64,000 bases of DNA from Paraburkholderia caribensis (GCF_002902945.1 NZ_CP026101.1:2108001-2172000), one strand, 5' to 3'; shown: positions 26,595-36,407, counted from the stretch's first letter. Notes: a model not told the origin generated them from the letters alone. Made by a program: numbers and translations.

Positions 26595-29483
26595 TTACAG
26601 CGTACGCGCGACTTCCGTAACTTCGAAGACTTCGAACTGATCGCCTTCCTGGACGTCGTTGAAGTTCTTCACCGACATACCGCACTCGAAGCCCTGGCGC
26701 ACTTCCTTGACGTCGTCCTTGAAGCGCTTGAGCGAATCGAGCTCGCCCGTGTGGATGACGACGTTGTTGCGCAGCACGCGCACCGACGACGAACGCTTGA
26801 CCACACCGTCCGTGACCATACAGCCCGCCACCGTGCCGACCTTCGGCACCTTGAAGACCTGACGGACTTCGACCATGCCCGTGACGACTTCGCGCTTCTC
26901 CGGCGCCAGCATGCCGGACATCGCCGCTTTCACCTCATCCACTGCGTCATAGATGATGTTGTAGTAACGGATGTCGATGCCGTTGGTTTCGGCCAGCTTG
27001 CGCGCCTGGGCATCCGCACGCGTGTTGAAGCCGATGATGACCGCCTTCGACGCCGTCGCCAGATTGACGTCCGACTCGCTGATGCCGCCGACCGCGCTGT
27101 GCACGATCTGCACGCGCACTTCGTCGTTCGACAGTTTGAGCAGCGACTGCACCAATGCTTCCTGCGAACCCTGCACGTCGGCCTTGACGATGAGCGGCAG
27201 GTATTGCACTTCGCCTTCACCCATCTGTTCGAGCATGTTTTCCAGCTTCGCGGCCTGCTGCTTCGCCAGCTTCACGTCGCGGAACTTGCCTTGACGGAAC
27301 AATGCGACTTCGCGCGCCTTGCGGTCGTCCGGCATGACGATGACTTCTTCGCCAGCCGCCGGCACTTCCGACAGACCCTGGATTTCCACCGGGATCGACG
27401 GGCCTGCCGCCTTGGTCGGCTTGCCGGTCTCGTCGAGCATGGCGCGCACGCGGCCGTAGGCGCTGCCTGCGAGCACGACGTCGCCGCGGTTCAGCGTACC
27501 CGACTGGACGAGGATCGTTGCAACCGGACCCTTACCCTTGTCGAGCTTCGCTTCGATCACGAGGCCCTTGGCCGGCGCTTCGACCGGTGCCTTCAGTTCC
27601 AGCACTTCCGCCTGAAGCAGCACGTTTTCGAGCAGATCGTCGATACCCGCGCCCGTCTTGGCCGACACCGACACGAACGGCGAATCGCCGCCGTATTCTT
27701 CCGGCACCACGCCTTCCGCGACGAGTTCCTGCTTCACGCGGTCCGGATTCGCGTCCGGCTTGTCGATCTTGTTGATCGCGACGACGAGCGGCACGCCGCC
27801 CGCCTTCGCGTGCGAGATCGCTTCCTTCGTCTGCGGCATCACGCCGTCATCCGCTGCAACGACCAGAATCACGATGTCGGTTGCCTTCGCACCACGCGCA
27901 CGCATTGCCGTGAACGCTTCGTGACCCGGCGTATCGAGGAACGTGATGACGCCGCGCGGCGTTTCGACGTGATACGCGCCGATGTGCTGCGTAATGCCGC
28001 CCGCTTCGCCAGCGGCAACCTTCGCGCGACGGATGTAGTCGAGCAACGACGTCTTGCCGTGGTCGACGTGACCCATGACCGTGACGACGGGAGGACGCGG
28101 CAGCAGCGGCGCGTCGGAGACTTCGCCTTCGACCAGCATCGCTTCCGGATCGTCCAGCTTTGCCGCGACGGCATGGTGGCCCAGTTCTTCGACGACGATC
28201 ATCGCCGTTTCCTGGTCCAGCATCTGGTTGATCGTGACCATCTGGCCAAGCTTCATCATCACCTTGATGACTTCCGAAGCCTTCACCGACATCTTGTGAG
28301 CAAGGTCGGCCACCGTCACGGTTTCCGGCACGTGCACTTCACGCACGATCGGCTCGGTCGGCGCCTGGAAGGTCGTGGCTTCCTGATGCTTGCCACGGCC
28401 CTTCGGACCGCCGCGCCAGCCACGATCGACGCCACCGCTCGAGTCGCCGCGCGTCTTGATGCCACGGCGCTTCGCTGCGTCGTCCTGCCAGCCACCCTTG
28501 CCGCCCGCCTTCTTCTTGTCGGCGCCGGGACCTGCCGGTTGCGCAGCCGCTGCCGGTTGCGCCGTTGCGGGCGCCGGCTTCTTCGCGGCGGGACGCGCCG
28601 ACGTTTCGCCAGCCGGACGCGCCGGCTTGTGCAGCGTGCCCTTCGCTTCAGCGGGCTTGGCCGCCTCGACGGGCTTCGGTGCCGGTTCCGGCGCCTTCAC
28701 CTGCGCCTTGCGCGGCGTGTTCATCATTTCGCGGATCGCGCGCGCTTCGGCTTCGGCCTTGGCGCGGCGCTTTGCGATTTCTTCCTGTTCGAGGCGCGTC
28801 TTCTCGGCCTGCTCGCGTGCAGCGTCTTCAGCCTTCTTCGCCGCTTCGCGCTGCGCTGCGCGCTCGGCCGCCGCGCGCTCTTCGTCCTGCGACGACGCAC
28901 GTTCCTGCTCGGCCTGCTCGCGAGCTGCCGCTTCGGCTACCGCCGCCGCGCGCTTCTTCGCCGCTTCCTCTTCGGCGCGGCGACGCTCCGCCTCGGCCGC
29001 CTGTTCGCGTGCCTGACGCTCGGCTTCTTCGGCTGCGAGACGGTCCTGGCGCTCCTTCAGCTCCTGGGCCTGCTTCTCGAGCAGCTCCGCCTCGTGACGC
29101 GCTTCTTCCTCGCGACGCTGAAGTTCGAGTTCTTCCGCTGCGACCACATTGTTCGATGCTTCCGCGCCTTGCTCGACGGCTTCGTCACGGCGGACGAACG
29201 TACGCTTCTTGCGCACCTCGACCTGAATGGTACGAGCTTTACCCGTCGCGTCGGACTGCTTGATCTCCGACGTATGCCGCTTGGTCAGCGTGATCTTGCG
29301 CTTGTCGGCATCGTTCGAGCCGTGTGACTTGCGCAAGTGGTCAAGCAGACGCGCCTTGTCCGTTTCGGACAAGGCATCGTCCTCACTCGCTTTCTGAACA
29401 CCCGCTGCGTGCAACTGCTCGAGCAGCACGCCTGCAGGCATCTTCAGTTCCGCGGCAAATTGGGCTACGTTGTTACTCGCCAT
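26595..29483 (-). CDS. infB: Translation initiation factor IF-2
   Basis: 962 residues. An N-terminal IF2_N domain (MASNNVAQFAAELKMPAGVLLEQL) is followed by a long highly charged Ala/Glu/Arg-rich region (about 115-250) and a Pro/Ala-rich region (about 250-370). A second IF2_N-like motif and the GTPase domain come next (VMGHVDHGKTSLLDYIR, DTPGHEAFTAMRARG, NKIDKPDANPDRV), then the C-terminal fMet-tRNA-binding domain ending FEVTEVARTL. Length is typical for beta-proteobacteria. It lies between nusA (96 bases upstream) and rbfA. Confidence 0.97.
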   Translation of the reverse strand: MASNNVAQFAAELKMPAGVLLEQLHAAGVQKASEDDALSETDKARLLDHLRKSHGSNDADKRKITLTKRHTSEIKQSDATGKARTIQVEVRKKRTFVRRDEAVEQGAEASNNVVAAEELELQRREEEARHEAELLEKQAQELKERQDRLAAEEAERQAREQAAEAERRRAEEEAAKKRAAAVAEAAAREQAEQERASSQDEERAAAERAAQREAAKKAEDAAREQAEKTRLEQEEIAKRRAKAEAEARAIREMMNTPRKAQVKAPEPAPKPVEAAKPAEAKGTLHKPARPAGETSARPAAKKPAPATAQPAAAAQPAGPGADKKKAGGKGGWQDDAAKRRGIKTRGDSSGGVDRGWRGGPKGRGKHQEATTFQAPTEPIVREVHVPETVTVADLAHKMSVKASEVIKVMMKLGQMVTINQMLDQETAMIVVEELGHHAVAAKLDDPEAMLVEGEVSDAPLLPRPPVVTVMGHVDHGKTSLLDYIRRAKVAAGEAGGITQHIGAYHVETPRGVITFLDTPGHEAFTAMRARGAKATDIVILVVAADDGVMPQTKEAISHAKAGGVPLVVAINKIDKPDANPDRVKQELVAEGVVPEEYGGDSPFVSVSAKTGAGIDDLLENVLLQAEVLELKAPVEAPAKGLVIEAKLDKGKGPVATILVQSGTLNRGDVVLAGSAYGRVRAMLDETGKPTKAAGPSIPVEIQGLSEVPAAGEEVIVMPDDRKAREVALFRQGKFRDVKLAKQQAAKLENMLEQMGEGEVQYLPLIVKADVQGSQEALVQSLLKLSNDEVRVQIVHSAVGGISESDVNLATASKAVIIGFNTRADAQARKLAETNGIDIRYYNIIYDAVDEVKAAMSGMLAPEKREVVTGMVEVRQVFKVPKVGTVAGCMVTDGVVKRSSSVRVLRNNVVIHTGELDSLKRFKDDVKEVRQGFECGMSVKNFNDVQEGDQFEVFEVTEVARTL

Positions 29484-29579
29484 TCATTCCTCTTAATGCA
29501 AGGACCAATTCCTTGCGGTTAGCATCGGGTCATGCAGCCTTACGGCCGCGATCAGGTCAGTGGTTCATGGTCTTGGATC

Positions 29580-31055
29580 TCATTGAAACCAGTGTTCACG
29601 GGCCTTCATAATCAACGCCTTGGCGGCGTCTTCATTCATGCCGGTCATCTCGACCAGCTCGTCGACGGCCAGTTCTGCCAGCTCGTCGCGTGTATGGATC
29701 TGATGTTCAGCCAGCTTCGCGAACAGCTCGTCGTCCATACCGTCGAGACTCTTCAGGTCGAGTGCAACGCCTTCGACCTTCTCCTCGTTCGCAATCGCCA
29801 TCGTCAGCAGGGCATCACGAGCGCGGTTACGCAGTTCGTGAACCGTGTCTTCGTCGAATGCTTCGATTTCGAGCATCTCGTTGAGCGGCACGTAGGCAAT
29901 CTCTTCGAGACTCGTGAAACCTTCGTCGATCAGGATGTCGGCGACTTCTTCGTCGACATCGAGACGCGCCATGAACAGGTCGCGCAGTACGCTGCGTTCC
30001 TGGTTCTGCTTTTGCGCAGACTCGTCCGGCGTCATGATGTTGATCTGCCAGCCGGTCAGTTCGCTGGCAAGACGCACGTTCTGGCCGCTGCGGCCGATGG
30101 CGACGGCCAGTTCGTTTTCGTCGACGACGACGTCCATCGAATGCTTTTCTTCATCGACGACGATCGACTGGACGGCTGCCGGCGCGAGCGCGCCGATCAC
30201 AAACTGGGCGGGATCTTCCGACCATAGCACGATGTCGACGTTTTCGCCACCGAGCTCGTTACGCACGGCCTGCACGCGCGAGCCGCGAATGCCGACGCAG
30301 GTGCCGATGGGATCGATGCGCTTGTCGTAGGCGACCACGCCGATCTTCGCACGCACGCCTGGATCTCGCGCCGCCGCCTTGATTTCCAGCAGGCCCTGCT
30401 CGATTTCCGGCACTTCCATTTCGAAGAGCTTCATCAGGAACTCGGGCGCCGTGCGCGACAGTTCGATCTGCGGACCGCGCGCGGTGCGATCGACCTTGCC
30501 GATGTAGGCGCGCACACGGTCGCCGACGCGCAGGTTTTCCTTCGGAATCAGCTGGTCGCGGCGCAGCAGCGCTTCGACACGGCCCGATTCGACGATGAAG
30601 TTGCCCTTGTCGAGACGCTTGACGGTGCCCGTCATGATGCTTTCGCCGCGCTCGAGGAAATCGTTCAGGATCTGCTCGCGTTCCGCGTCGCGCACCTTCT
30701 GCAGGATCACCTGCTTGGCAGCCTGCGCGCCGATACGGCCGAATTCGATGGACGGAACGGGTTCTTCCAGGAAGTCGTCGATCTGAGCGTCGGCCTTCTG
30801 CTCACGCGCTTCGAACAGCAGGATTTCCTGATCCGGCTCCTGCAGCCCGGCTTCGTCGGGCACGACTTTCCAGCGACGGAACGTCTCGTGCTCGCCGCTT
30901 TCACGGTCGATATGAACGCGGATGTCCGCGTCTTCGTCGAAGAGTTTCTTGGATGCAGACGCGAGCGCTGCCTCGAGCGCGGCAAACACCACGTCCTTGT
31001 CGACATTTTTTTCGCGTGCCAGCGCATCCACCAGCATCAACACTTCGCGACTCAT
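29580..31055 (-). CDS. nusA: Transcription termination/antitermination factor NusA
   Basis: 491 residues: N-terminal RNA-polymerase-binding domain (MSREVLMLVDALAREKNVD), S1 domain (GTVKRLDKGNFIVESGRVEALL), KH1/KH2 with GTCVGIRGSRVQAVRNELGGENVDIVLW, and two C-terminal acidic helix-hairpin-helix repeats typical of proteobacterial NusA, ending KALIMKAREHWFQ. Its ATG overlaps the rimP stop by four bases (ATGA), so the two are probably translationally coupled. It regulates pausing, termination and rRNA antitermination. Confidence 0.97.
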   Translation of the reverse strand: MSREVLMLVDALAREKNVDKDVVFAALEAALASASKKLFDEDADIRVHIDRESGEHETFRRWKVVPDEAGLQEPDQEILLFEAREQKADAQIDDFLEEPVPSIEFGRIGAQAAKQVILQKVRDAEREQILNDFLERGESIMTGTVKRLDKGNFIVESGRVEALLRRDQLIPKENLRVGDRVRAYIGKVDRTARGPQIELSRTAPEFLMKLFEMEVPEIEQGLLEIKAAARDPGVRAKIGVVAYDKRIDPIGTCVGIRGSRVQAVRNELGGENVDIVLWSEDPAQFVIGALAPAAVQSIVVDEEKHSMDVVVDENELAVAIGRSGQNVRLASELTGWQINIMTPDESAQKQNQERSVLRDLFMARLDVDEEVADILIDEGFTSLEEIAYVPLNEMLEIEAFDEDTVHELRNRARDALLTMAIANEEKVEGVALDLKSLDGMDDELFAKLAEHQIHTRDELAELAVDELVEMTGMNEDAAKALIMKAREHWFQ

Positions 31056-31510
31056 TGTTTGCGGCTCCTAAAGTCAACTTTCGGAACGAGGCGTGCCTTG
31101 TCGATATCCGCGAGCGTGAAATCCAGCATCGCGGCGCCTTCCTTCCCTTCAAATTCCAGACCGATCGTTTCGCCTTCGGGCGCATGCAGGATGCCCCGGT
31201 ACGATTTCCGTCCGTCCAATGGCTTTTTCAATGTGATGACCGCCTCGCTACCCGCAAAGCGTTCGAAGTCCGCCAGTTTTTTCAGCGGACGGTCGAGACC
31301 CGGCGACGATACTTCAAGACGCTCGTAATCGATGTTTTCGACCGTCAGTACGTGCTGGAGCTGACGGGTAACTTTTTCGCAGTCTTCGATCCCGATGCCG
31401 GCGGGCTGGTCGATATACACGCACAGCATGCCGCGCCCGGTGCGCTCGAGATCGACGAGCTCATAGCCGAGGCCCACGACCGTGGTTTCAATCAGTTCCG
31501 TCAGTTGCAC
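31052..31510 (-). CDS. rimP: Ribosome maturation factor RimP
   Basis: 152 residues with the RimP pattern: IETTVVGLGYELVDLERTGRGMLCVYIDQPAGIGIEDCEKVTRQL and the highly conserved EVSSPGLDRPLKKLADFERFAG. It supports 30S subunit assembly. It is the first gene of the operon continuing into nusA, infB, rbfA and truB. A terminator for the upstream rluB gene lies about 110 bases before the start, so a promoter is expected between 31511 and 31620, though none is clear. Confidence 0.95.
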   Translation of the reverse strand: MQLTELIETTVVGLGYELVDLERTGRGMLCVYIDQPAGIGIEDCEKVTRQLQHVLTVENIDYERLEVSSPGLDRPLKKLADFERFAGSEAVITLKKPLDGRKSYRGILHAPEGETIGLEFEGKEGAAMLDFTLADIDKARLVPKVDFRSRKQ

Positions 31511-31623
31511 AGTGCCCTCTAAGATGTTCGCGCGACAAGCCTTCGCGATACACCCGCGGGCTGCGCGCCAAGCCGGCGCACGTTCGTGCTACCCGAGATG
31601 CCGATCCACATAAACTAAGCGGC

Positions 31624-31648
31624 AAAAAAAAATGGGCGAAACGCCCAT
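31624..31648 (-). terminator. Intrinsic terminator downstream of rluB
   Basis: A 7-bp stem ATGGGCG (31632-31638), loop AAA, and its complement (31642-31648), with an A9 run at 31624-31632 that reads as U9 on the minus strand. A classic rho-independent terminator insulating the rimP operon from scpB-rluB. Confidence 0.85.
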
Positions 31649-31882
31649 CATCTTATTGCCGGTGGTCGCACCTGAGCCGCACATGAAACCGCACGCCCAG
31701 TGACTTCGTGATTGTAGCCATTTTTCACGATGAACGCAAACCGCCGACCGGCCACTGACGCCCATTTGCGGCTGATTCCGCCCCAATCAAGGCGAGAAAC
31801 CGGGCGTTTTACCGCATTTCCCGCTGACGGCCCCGCGCGACACAAACGCCGAAGCGCCGCAAGCAGCGCGGGCCCAACGCAA

Positions 31883-31904
31883 ACCGGGGCGCGAACGCCC
31901 CGGT
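31883..31904 (-). terminator. GC-rich hairpin just past rluB
   Basis: ACCGGGGCG at 31883-31891 pairs perfectly with 31896-31904 across a four-base loop (CGAA; TTCG on the minus strand, a stable tetraloop). The following minus-strand bases are TTTGCGTT, a poor U-tract. It is probably a 3'-end protecting stem or a weak terminator. Confidence 0.5.
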
Positions 31905-31958
31905 CATTCAATCATGCAGCGCGGCGGGCAGATCGAGACTGCCCGCGACGACAACCGA

Positions 31959-33761
31959 TCAGCGTCCGCGCGAACGGTTGCGTGGCGCGCCGCCGCTGCG
32001 ATTGCCGCCGCCGGCGCCAGCATTGCCGCCCGTGCGATTGCCGCCGTTGTTCGAACGGTTGCCACCCGGCGCACCGTTCGGCGTGCGGCCACCGCCGCTG
32101 CCGCCGCGCTTCGGGTTGGCGCCCGCACCCGCGCGGTTGCCCGAAGGCGCGCGATTGCCGTCGACGTCGCCGCGACCCGGACGGCCACGCCCTTCGCCGC
32201 GATTGGGTTGCCCGTTGCCGAAGCCGCCGCCCACGCCAGAATTCAACGCGCCGAAGGCACCGGCGCCCTTACCGCCACGCCGGTTCTGGCCGCCGCCTCG
32301 CGGTTGCTGCTGATCGAAACGTCCGTGCGACATCAGCACCGGCTCGCGGTTGATGAAGCCCATCGACGTCTGCATCGGATCAGGCTGACGACGCTCCGGC
32401 TCGCCGCGGCGTCCGCCCTTCTCCTCGGTCGGTGCCTTCAGGCCCACCGATGCCAGCAGGCTGCGCACCTGATTGTCCTCGAGCTCTTCCCAACGGCCGC
32501 GCTTCAGGCCGCGCGGCAGCGTGATCGGACCGTGACGCGTGCGGATCAGCCGGCTGACCATCAGGCCGACGGCCTCGAACATCCGGCGCACTTCGCGGTT
32601 GCGCCCTTCAGCCAGCGCGACGTGATACCAGTGATTCGTACCCTCGCCGCCGCCGTCGCGAATGCGCAGGAAGTTCGCCGGGCCGTCTTCCAGCTCGACG
32701 CCATGCAACAGCTTTTGCCGGTTGCCTTCCGCCAGTTCGCCGACCACGCGCACCGCGTATTCACGCTCGACGCTGTAGCGCGGATGCATGAACCGGTTCG
32801 CCAGATCGCCCGACGTGGTCAGCATCAACAGGCCTTCCGTATTGAAGTCGAGGCGGCCGACAGCGAGCCACTTCGCGGTCTTCATCGGCGGCAGCTTGTC
32901 GAACACCGACGGACGGCCTTCCGGGTCAGCGTGGCTGACGATTTCGCCCGTCGGCTTGTGATACAGCAGCACGCGCGGTGGCTTGTTCTGCAGCTTGCGC
33001 TTGACGGGCTTGCCGTTGATGCGCACCAGATCGGTCGGCATGATGCGCTGGCCGATGTGCGCCGGTTCGCCGTTGACCGACACGCGGCCCGCGACGATCA
33101 GCTCTTCCATCTCGCGGCGCGAGCCCATGCCCGCCTCGGCGAGCACCTTGTGCAACTTGGGCGCGTCGTCGTCCGGCGACAGTACGCGCTTGGGTGCGAC
33201 GGGCCGGCCGCGGCGCAGCATCGGTGCACGCACGCCGCCCGTTGCGGAGTTGTCGGCATCGAAGGCGGGCGAAGTCACCCAGGAAAACAGATCATCCTGC
33301 TTGTCGCCTTCGGCCGCGGCCGCGGGAGCCACGTCACCCGCTTCGCCGCCACGGCTCTTGCGCTGATTGCCTTGATTACCTTGCCGGGGGCCCTGCTGGC
33401 CGCCCTGCTTGCCGCCCGCACGGCGGCCGCCCTGGCCTTGCCCCTTGGCGGCCGCGTCCTTGCGCGGCATCCGCACTTGCGCGACGACTTCGCCGTCGGG
33501 CGGCGCTTCCGTCACGACGGGTGCCGGCTGCGCGGCAGCGTCGGCCGCCTTCGCCTTCGTCCCTGCGCGGCGGCGCGCGATCAGGCTGCGCGGGCCGCGT
33601 CGCAAACCGCGGCGCGGGCGATCGTCGCCCTCGGCGTCCGGCGCATGGGCACCGCGTTCGCTGTCGCCCGCCGACGTTTGCGCTGTGCGCGTTTCGTCGG
33701 GGCGCGCGGCAGCGACGGCGCGCTCGGATTCGGACGAATCGGTGTCGTGGATGTCTGTCAA
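31959..33761 (-). CDS. rluB: 23S rRNA pseudouridine(2605) synthase RluB with long disordered tails
   Basis: 600 residues, about twice the core length of the family. The S4 domain (KLHKVLAEAGMGSRREMEELIVAGRVSVNG, about 205-255) and the RsuA/RluB catalytic domain (GRLDFNTEGLLMLTTSGDLAN with the catalytic Asp; NREVRRMFEAVGLMVSRLIRTR) are intact. About 200 N-terminal residues are charged and Ala/Gly/Arg-rich. About 150 C-terminal residues form an Arg/Gly/Asn-rich tail reminiscent of RGG boxes. Such tails are common in Burkholderia RluB and may bind rRNA. It lies downstream of scpB, about 60 bases away. Confidence 0.93.
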   Translation of the reverse strand: MTDIHDTDSSESERAVAAARPDETRTAQTSAGDSERGAHAPDAEGDDRPRRGLRRGPRSLIARRRAGTKAKAADAAAQPAPVVTEAPPDGEVVAQVRMPRKDAAAKGQGQGGRRAGGKQGGQQGPRQGNQGNQRKSRGGEAGDVAPAAAAEGDKQDDLFSWVTSPAFDADNSATGGVRAPMLRRGRPVAPKRVLSPDDDAPKLHKVLAEAGMGSRREMEELIVAGRVSVNGEPAHIGQRIMPTDLVRINGKPVKRKLQNKPPRVLLYHKPTGEIVSHADPEGRPSVFDKLPPMKTAKWLAVGRLDFNTEGLLMLTTSGDLANRFMHPRYSVEREYAVRVVGELAEGNRQKLLHGVELEDGPANFLRIRDGGGEGTNHWYHVALAEGRNREVRRMFEAVGLMVSRLIRTRHGPITLPRGLKRGRWEELEDNQVRSLLASVGLKAPTEEKGGRRGEPERRQPDPMQTSMGFINREPVLMSHGRFDQQQPRGGGQNRRGGKGAGAFGALNSGVGGGFGNGQPNRGEGRGRPGRGDVDGNRAPSGNRAGAGANPKRGGSGGGRTPNGAPGGNRSNNGGNRTGGNAGAGGGNRSGGAPRNRSRGR

Positions 33762-33821
33762 AACAACCTCAAAATGTCAGGTCGCGCGCCCATTGCGGGC
33801 GCGGCAAAAAGTACGGTTACG

Positions 33822-34850
33822 TCAGGCGCTGCGCGACTCGGTTTCGTCGTCGGCGAGTTCGCCCGCGTCGGGTGCGGTGTCGCGGCGATCATGCTGATCG
33901 TCATGCACCGCTTGATTCTGGTCTGGTCCGGCCGGGTTGGCGCTAGCCGCGTCCCCAGTCTCGTTATCCAATTCGCGCGTGTCTTCGTGTTGCTCTTCCG
34001 ACTGCGCGTCGAAACCGGCTTCATGAGCCAGTTCTGTCTCGTGCGTCGCCTCATCGGCGATGCGGTGTTCGGTGTACGCCAACGCATCCGTGCGTTCGAC
34101 GCTGTATTCGGCAGATGCCTGCGACGCCGCGTGCACGTCTTCCTCGAACGATGCCGCTTCGTCCGCATCTGGCTGCGATTGCGTTTCTTCGCCGGCGCGC
34201 TCAGCCTCGGCGGCGACATCTGGCAGCGCGACATCTTCCTGCGCAGCATGAGCCATGCCATCGACCGCGTCTTCGACCGCTTCGCCGTCGGTGAACTCGA
34301 TTGCATGCTGCGCGAGCAGATCGATGTTCGATTGCGCCGACGGGTCGTCGAGCGGCGGCAGTTCTTCGAGCGACTTCAGGCCGAGGTCGTCGAGAAACGA
34401 GCGCGTCGTCGCGTAAAGCGCCGGGCGGCCCGGCACGTCGCGATGTCCGATCACTTCGATCCAGCTGCGGTCTTCGAGCTGCTTCACGACCTGCGTGTTC
34501 ACGGTCACACCGCGAATCTCCTCGATATCGCCGCGCGTGACGGGCTGCCGGTACGCGATGATCGCAAGCGTCTCGAGCACCGCGCGCGAATATTTCGGCG
34601 GCTTCTCGGGATGCAGGCGGTCGAGATACGTGCGCATCGCGGGCTTGCTCTGGAAACGCCAGCCGGACGCCAGTCCGACGAGTTCGACACCGCGTCCGGA
34701 CCAATCGTGCTTCAGGTCTTCAAGCAACGTGCGGACCGTATCCGCCGACACGCCGTCGGCAAACAGCTTACGCAAATCACCGAGCTTTAACGGCTCCTGC
34801 GCGCAGATCAAGGCAGTCTCGAGGACGATCTTCGCCTCTTGGGTATTCAT
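33822..34850 (-). CDS. scpB: Segregation and condensation protein ScpB with acidic C-terminal extension
   Basis: 342 residues. The first about 190 are ScpB: two winged-helix domains with KIVLETALICAQEPLKLGDLRKLF, GWRFQSKPAMRTYLDRL and PPKYSRAVLETLAIIAYRQPVTRGDIEEIRGV. The remaining about 150 residues are Glu/Asp/Ala/His-rich and low in complexity, with no fold visible. ScpB is the kleisin-associated subunit of SMC-ScpAB condensin. scpA is not adjacent here. The gene is followed by rluB, a widespread pairing. The start at 34850 (MNTQEAKIVLETAL) fits the family. Confidence 0.92.
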   Translation of the reverse strand: MNTQEAKIVLETALICAQEPLKLGDLRKLFADGVSADTVRTLLEDLKHDWSGRGVELVGLASGWRFQSKPAMRTYLDRLHPEKPPKYSRAVLETLAIIAYRQPVTRGDIEEIRGVTVNTQVVKQLEDRSWIEVIGHRDVPGRPALYATTRSFLDDLGLKSLEELPPLDDPSAQSNIDLLAQHAIEFTDGEAVEDAVDGMAHAAQEDVALPDVAAEAERAGEETQSQPDADEAASFEEDVHAASQASAEYSVERTDALAYTEHRIADEATHETELAHEAGFDAQSEEQHEDTRELDNETGDAASANPAGPDQNQAVHDDQHDRRDTAPDAGELADDETESRSA

Positions 34851-35177
34851 GCAGCTAGGTCAGACCCTGTGGTCAAAGAAACCGGATCAAACAGACGATG
34901 TGGAACTGAAGACGCGCTCGCCCGATTCTGATCGGTCATATTGATGGGAGCACGCACCGGGGGGAGGCGAAAAAGGCATCGAGCCAAACCCAGCCGGACG
35001 ACGGAGCAGCGAAATTCCGCGAGGGAACCGCGTGACTGGCTGCCATATTACGCAAAAACAATCGGTGCGTAAAGACGAAATCCAAACTGCACCGTCATCG
35101 ACATACACAGCCATGCATAACGCGTCGGCGCGCCGCGTGAGTTCGGCATGCGGCGCCTTTTCGCGTGGTCAGCGCAT
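34851..35177. other. Intergenic region between scpB and the aminotransferase gene
   Basis: 327 bases, no gene seen. Near the aminotransferase stop a GCGCCGC stem (about 35129-35157) could be a weak terminator. The scpB promoter should lie around 34870-34960; two TTGA-containing words occur but no full promoter can be assigned. Confidence 0.4.
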
Positions 35178-36407
35178 TCAACGCCCGGCGCCGTGCCGTT
35201 CGAGATAGTCCTTGAGCCGCTCGACGCCCGCGTCGAGGCGCGCGGTGTCGCACGCGTAGCACCAGCGCACGAAGCCCTCGCCTTCGGGTCCGAACGCGCT
35301 GCCGGGCGCGAGGCCGAGCCTCGCATCGCGTACCAGCGCCTTGCACAGATCGAGACTGCGCGACGCGCCCGGCAACGAGAAGAACACGTACATCGCACCC
35401 GGCGGTGCCTTCGCGTCGACGCCCGGCACGCTGGACAGCGCCCTCACCAGATGATCCCGCGAAGCCCGCAAATCGGCGACCAGTTCACGCGTGAAGGCCG
35501 CGCCCTGCTCGATGGCCGCGATGCCCGCCTGTTGCACGAACGCCGGCGAACAGGACGTGTTGTACTCGACGAGCTTGCCGAGATCGTCCATCAGCGAGGC
35601 TGGCGCGACGATCCAGCCGAGCCGCCAGCCCGTCATCAGCCACGCTTTCGAGAACGAGTTGACGCAGATCACCCGCTCGTCGCGCGCGGCGAGATCGAGA
35701 AACGACGGCGCACTGTCGCCCGGCTCGCCCGCGTAGTAGAGACGCTCGTACACCTCGTCGGCGACGATCCAGATGCCGTGGCGCCGGCAATGGTCGAGCA
35801 CGATGCGCTGCTCGTCGCGGCTCATCACCCAACCGGTCGGATTGTTCGGCGAGTTCAGCATCAACAGCTTCGTATCCGGCGTCAGCGCGGCGAGCAGCCG
35901 CTCCAGATCGAGCTGCCAGCCATCTGCACCATAACCGAGCGACACGGTGTCGACGTGCGCGCCGAGAATCTTCGGAATCTCGACGAGGTTCGGCCACAGC
36001 GGCGTCACGGCGACCACGCGGTCGCCCGCGCCCACGACCAGTTGCGCCGCCAGCATCAGTGCATTGACGCCCGCGCTCGTCACGGCCACATGGTCGGCCG
36101 ATGTCGGCCCGTGCAGCTCGCTCACATAGCGCGCGAGCGTCTCACGCAACGGCGCGATGCCGAGGTTATGCGTATAGAAGGTCGCGCCCGATGCGAGCGC
36201 CGCGCTCGCGGCATCGCGAATGAACGGTGGCGTCACGCGGTCGGACTCGCCGAACCAGAACGGCAACACATCCGGCAAACCGAAGCCGGCGTTCGCCACT
36301 TCGCGGATCTGCGACGGCCGCAGCGCGCGCACCGCGTCGCGGGCATCGGGTCTGGCGGTGGGTATCGATTCAGCTAGCTGCGACTGGGGCAAGTCCGTTT
36401 GGTGCAT
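35178..36407 (-). CDS. Class I/II PLP-dependent aminotransferase
   Basis: 409 residues of aspartate-aminotransferase fold type I. Motifs: VAVTSAGVNALMLAAQLVVG, NSPNNPTGWVMS (substrate/PLP Asn), ADEVYERLYY (Asp and Tyr), and the PLP lysine in NSFSKAWLMTGWRLGW. The C-terminal Arg that binds the substrate carboxylate is likely in EGFVRWCYACD. The substrate cannot be told from sequence. A LysR regulator gene lies 90 bases upstream on the same strand, so the pair may form one transcription unit. Confidence 0.9.
   Translation of the reverse strand: MHQTDLPQSQLAESIPTARPDARDAVRALRPSQIREVANAGFGLPDVLPFWFGESDRVTPPFIRDAASAALASGATFYTHNLGIAPLRETLARYVSELHGPTSADHVAVTSAGVNALMLAAQLVVGAGDRVVAVTPLWPNLVEIPKILGAHVDTVSLGYGADGWQLDLERLLAALTPDTKLLMLNSPNNPTGWVMSRDEQRIVLDHCRRHGIWIVADEVYERLYYAGEPGDSAPSFLDLAARDERVICVNSFSKAWLMTGWRLGWIVAPASLMDDLGKLVEYNTSCSPAFVQQAGIAAIEQGAAFTRELVADLRASRDHLVRALSSVPGVDAKAPPGAMYVFFSLPGASRSLDLCKALVRDARLGLAPGSAFGPEGEGFVRWCYACDTARLDAGVERLKDYLERHGAGR

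Larger units (their letters stand above)
31511..31958. other. Intergenic region between rimP and rluB
   Basis: 448 bases without a convincing gene. It holds a strong minus-strand terminator (31624-31648), a second hairpin near the rluB stop (31883-31904), and presumably the promoter of the rimP operon. Short ORFs here lack homology and ribosome sites. Confidence 0.5.

Noticed and set aside
26466..29327. Plus-strand open frame of over 900 codons opposite infB
   Set aside because: Antisense of IF-2; no domain, His/Arg/Leu-rich composition.
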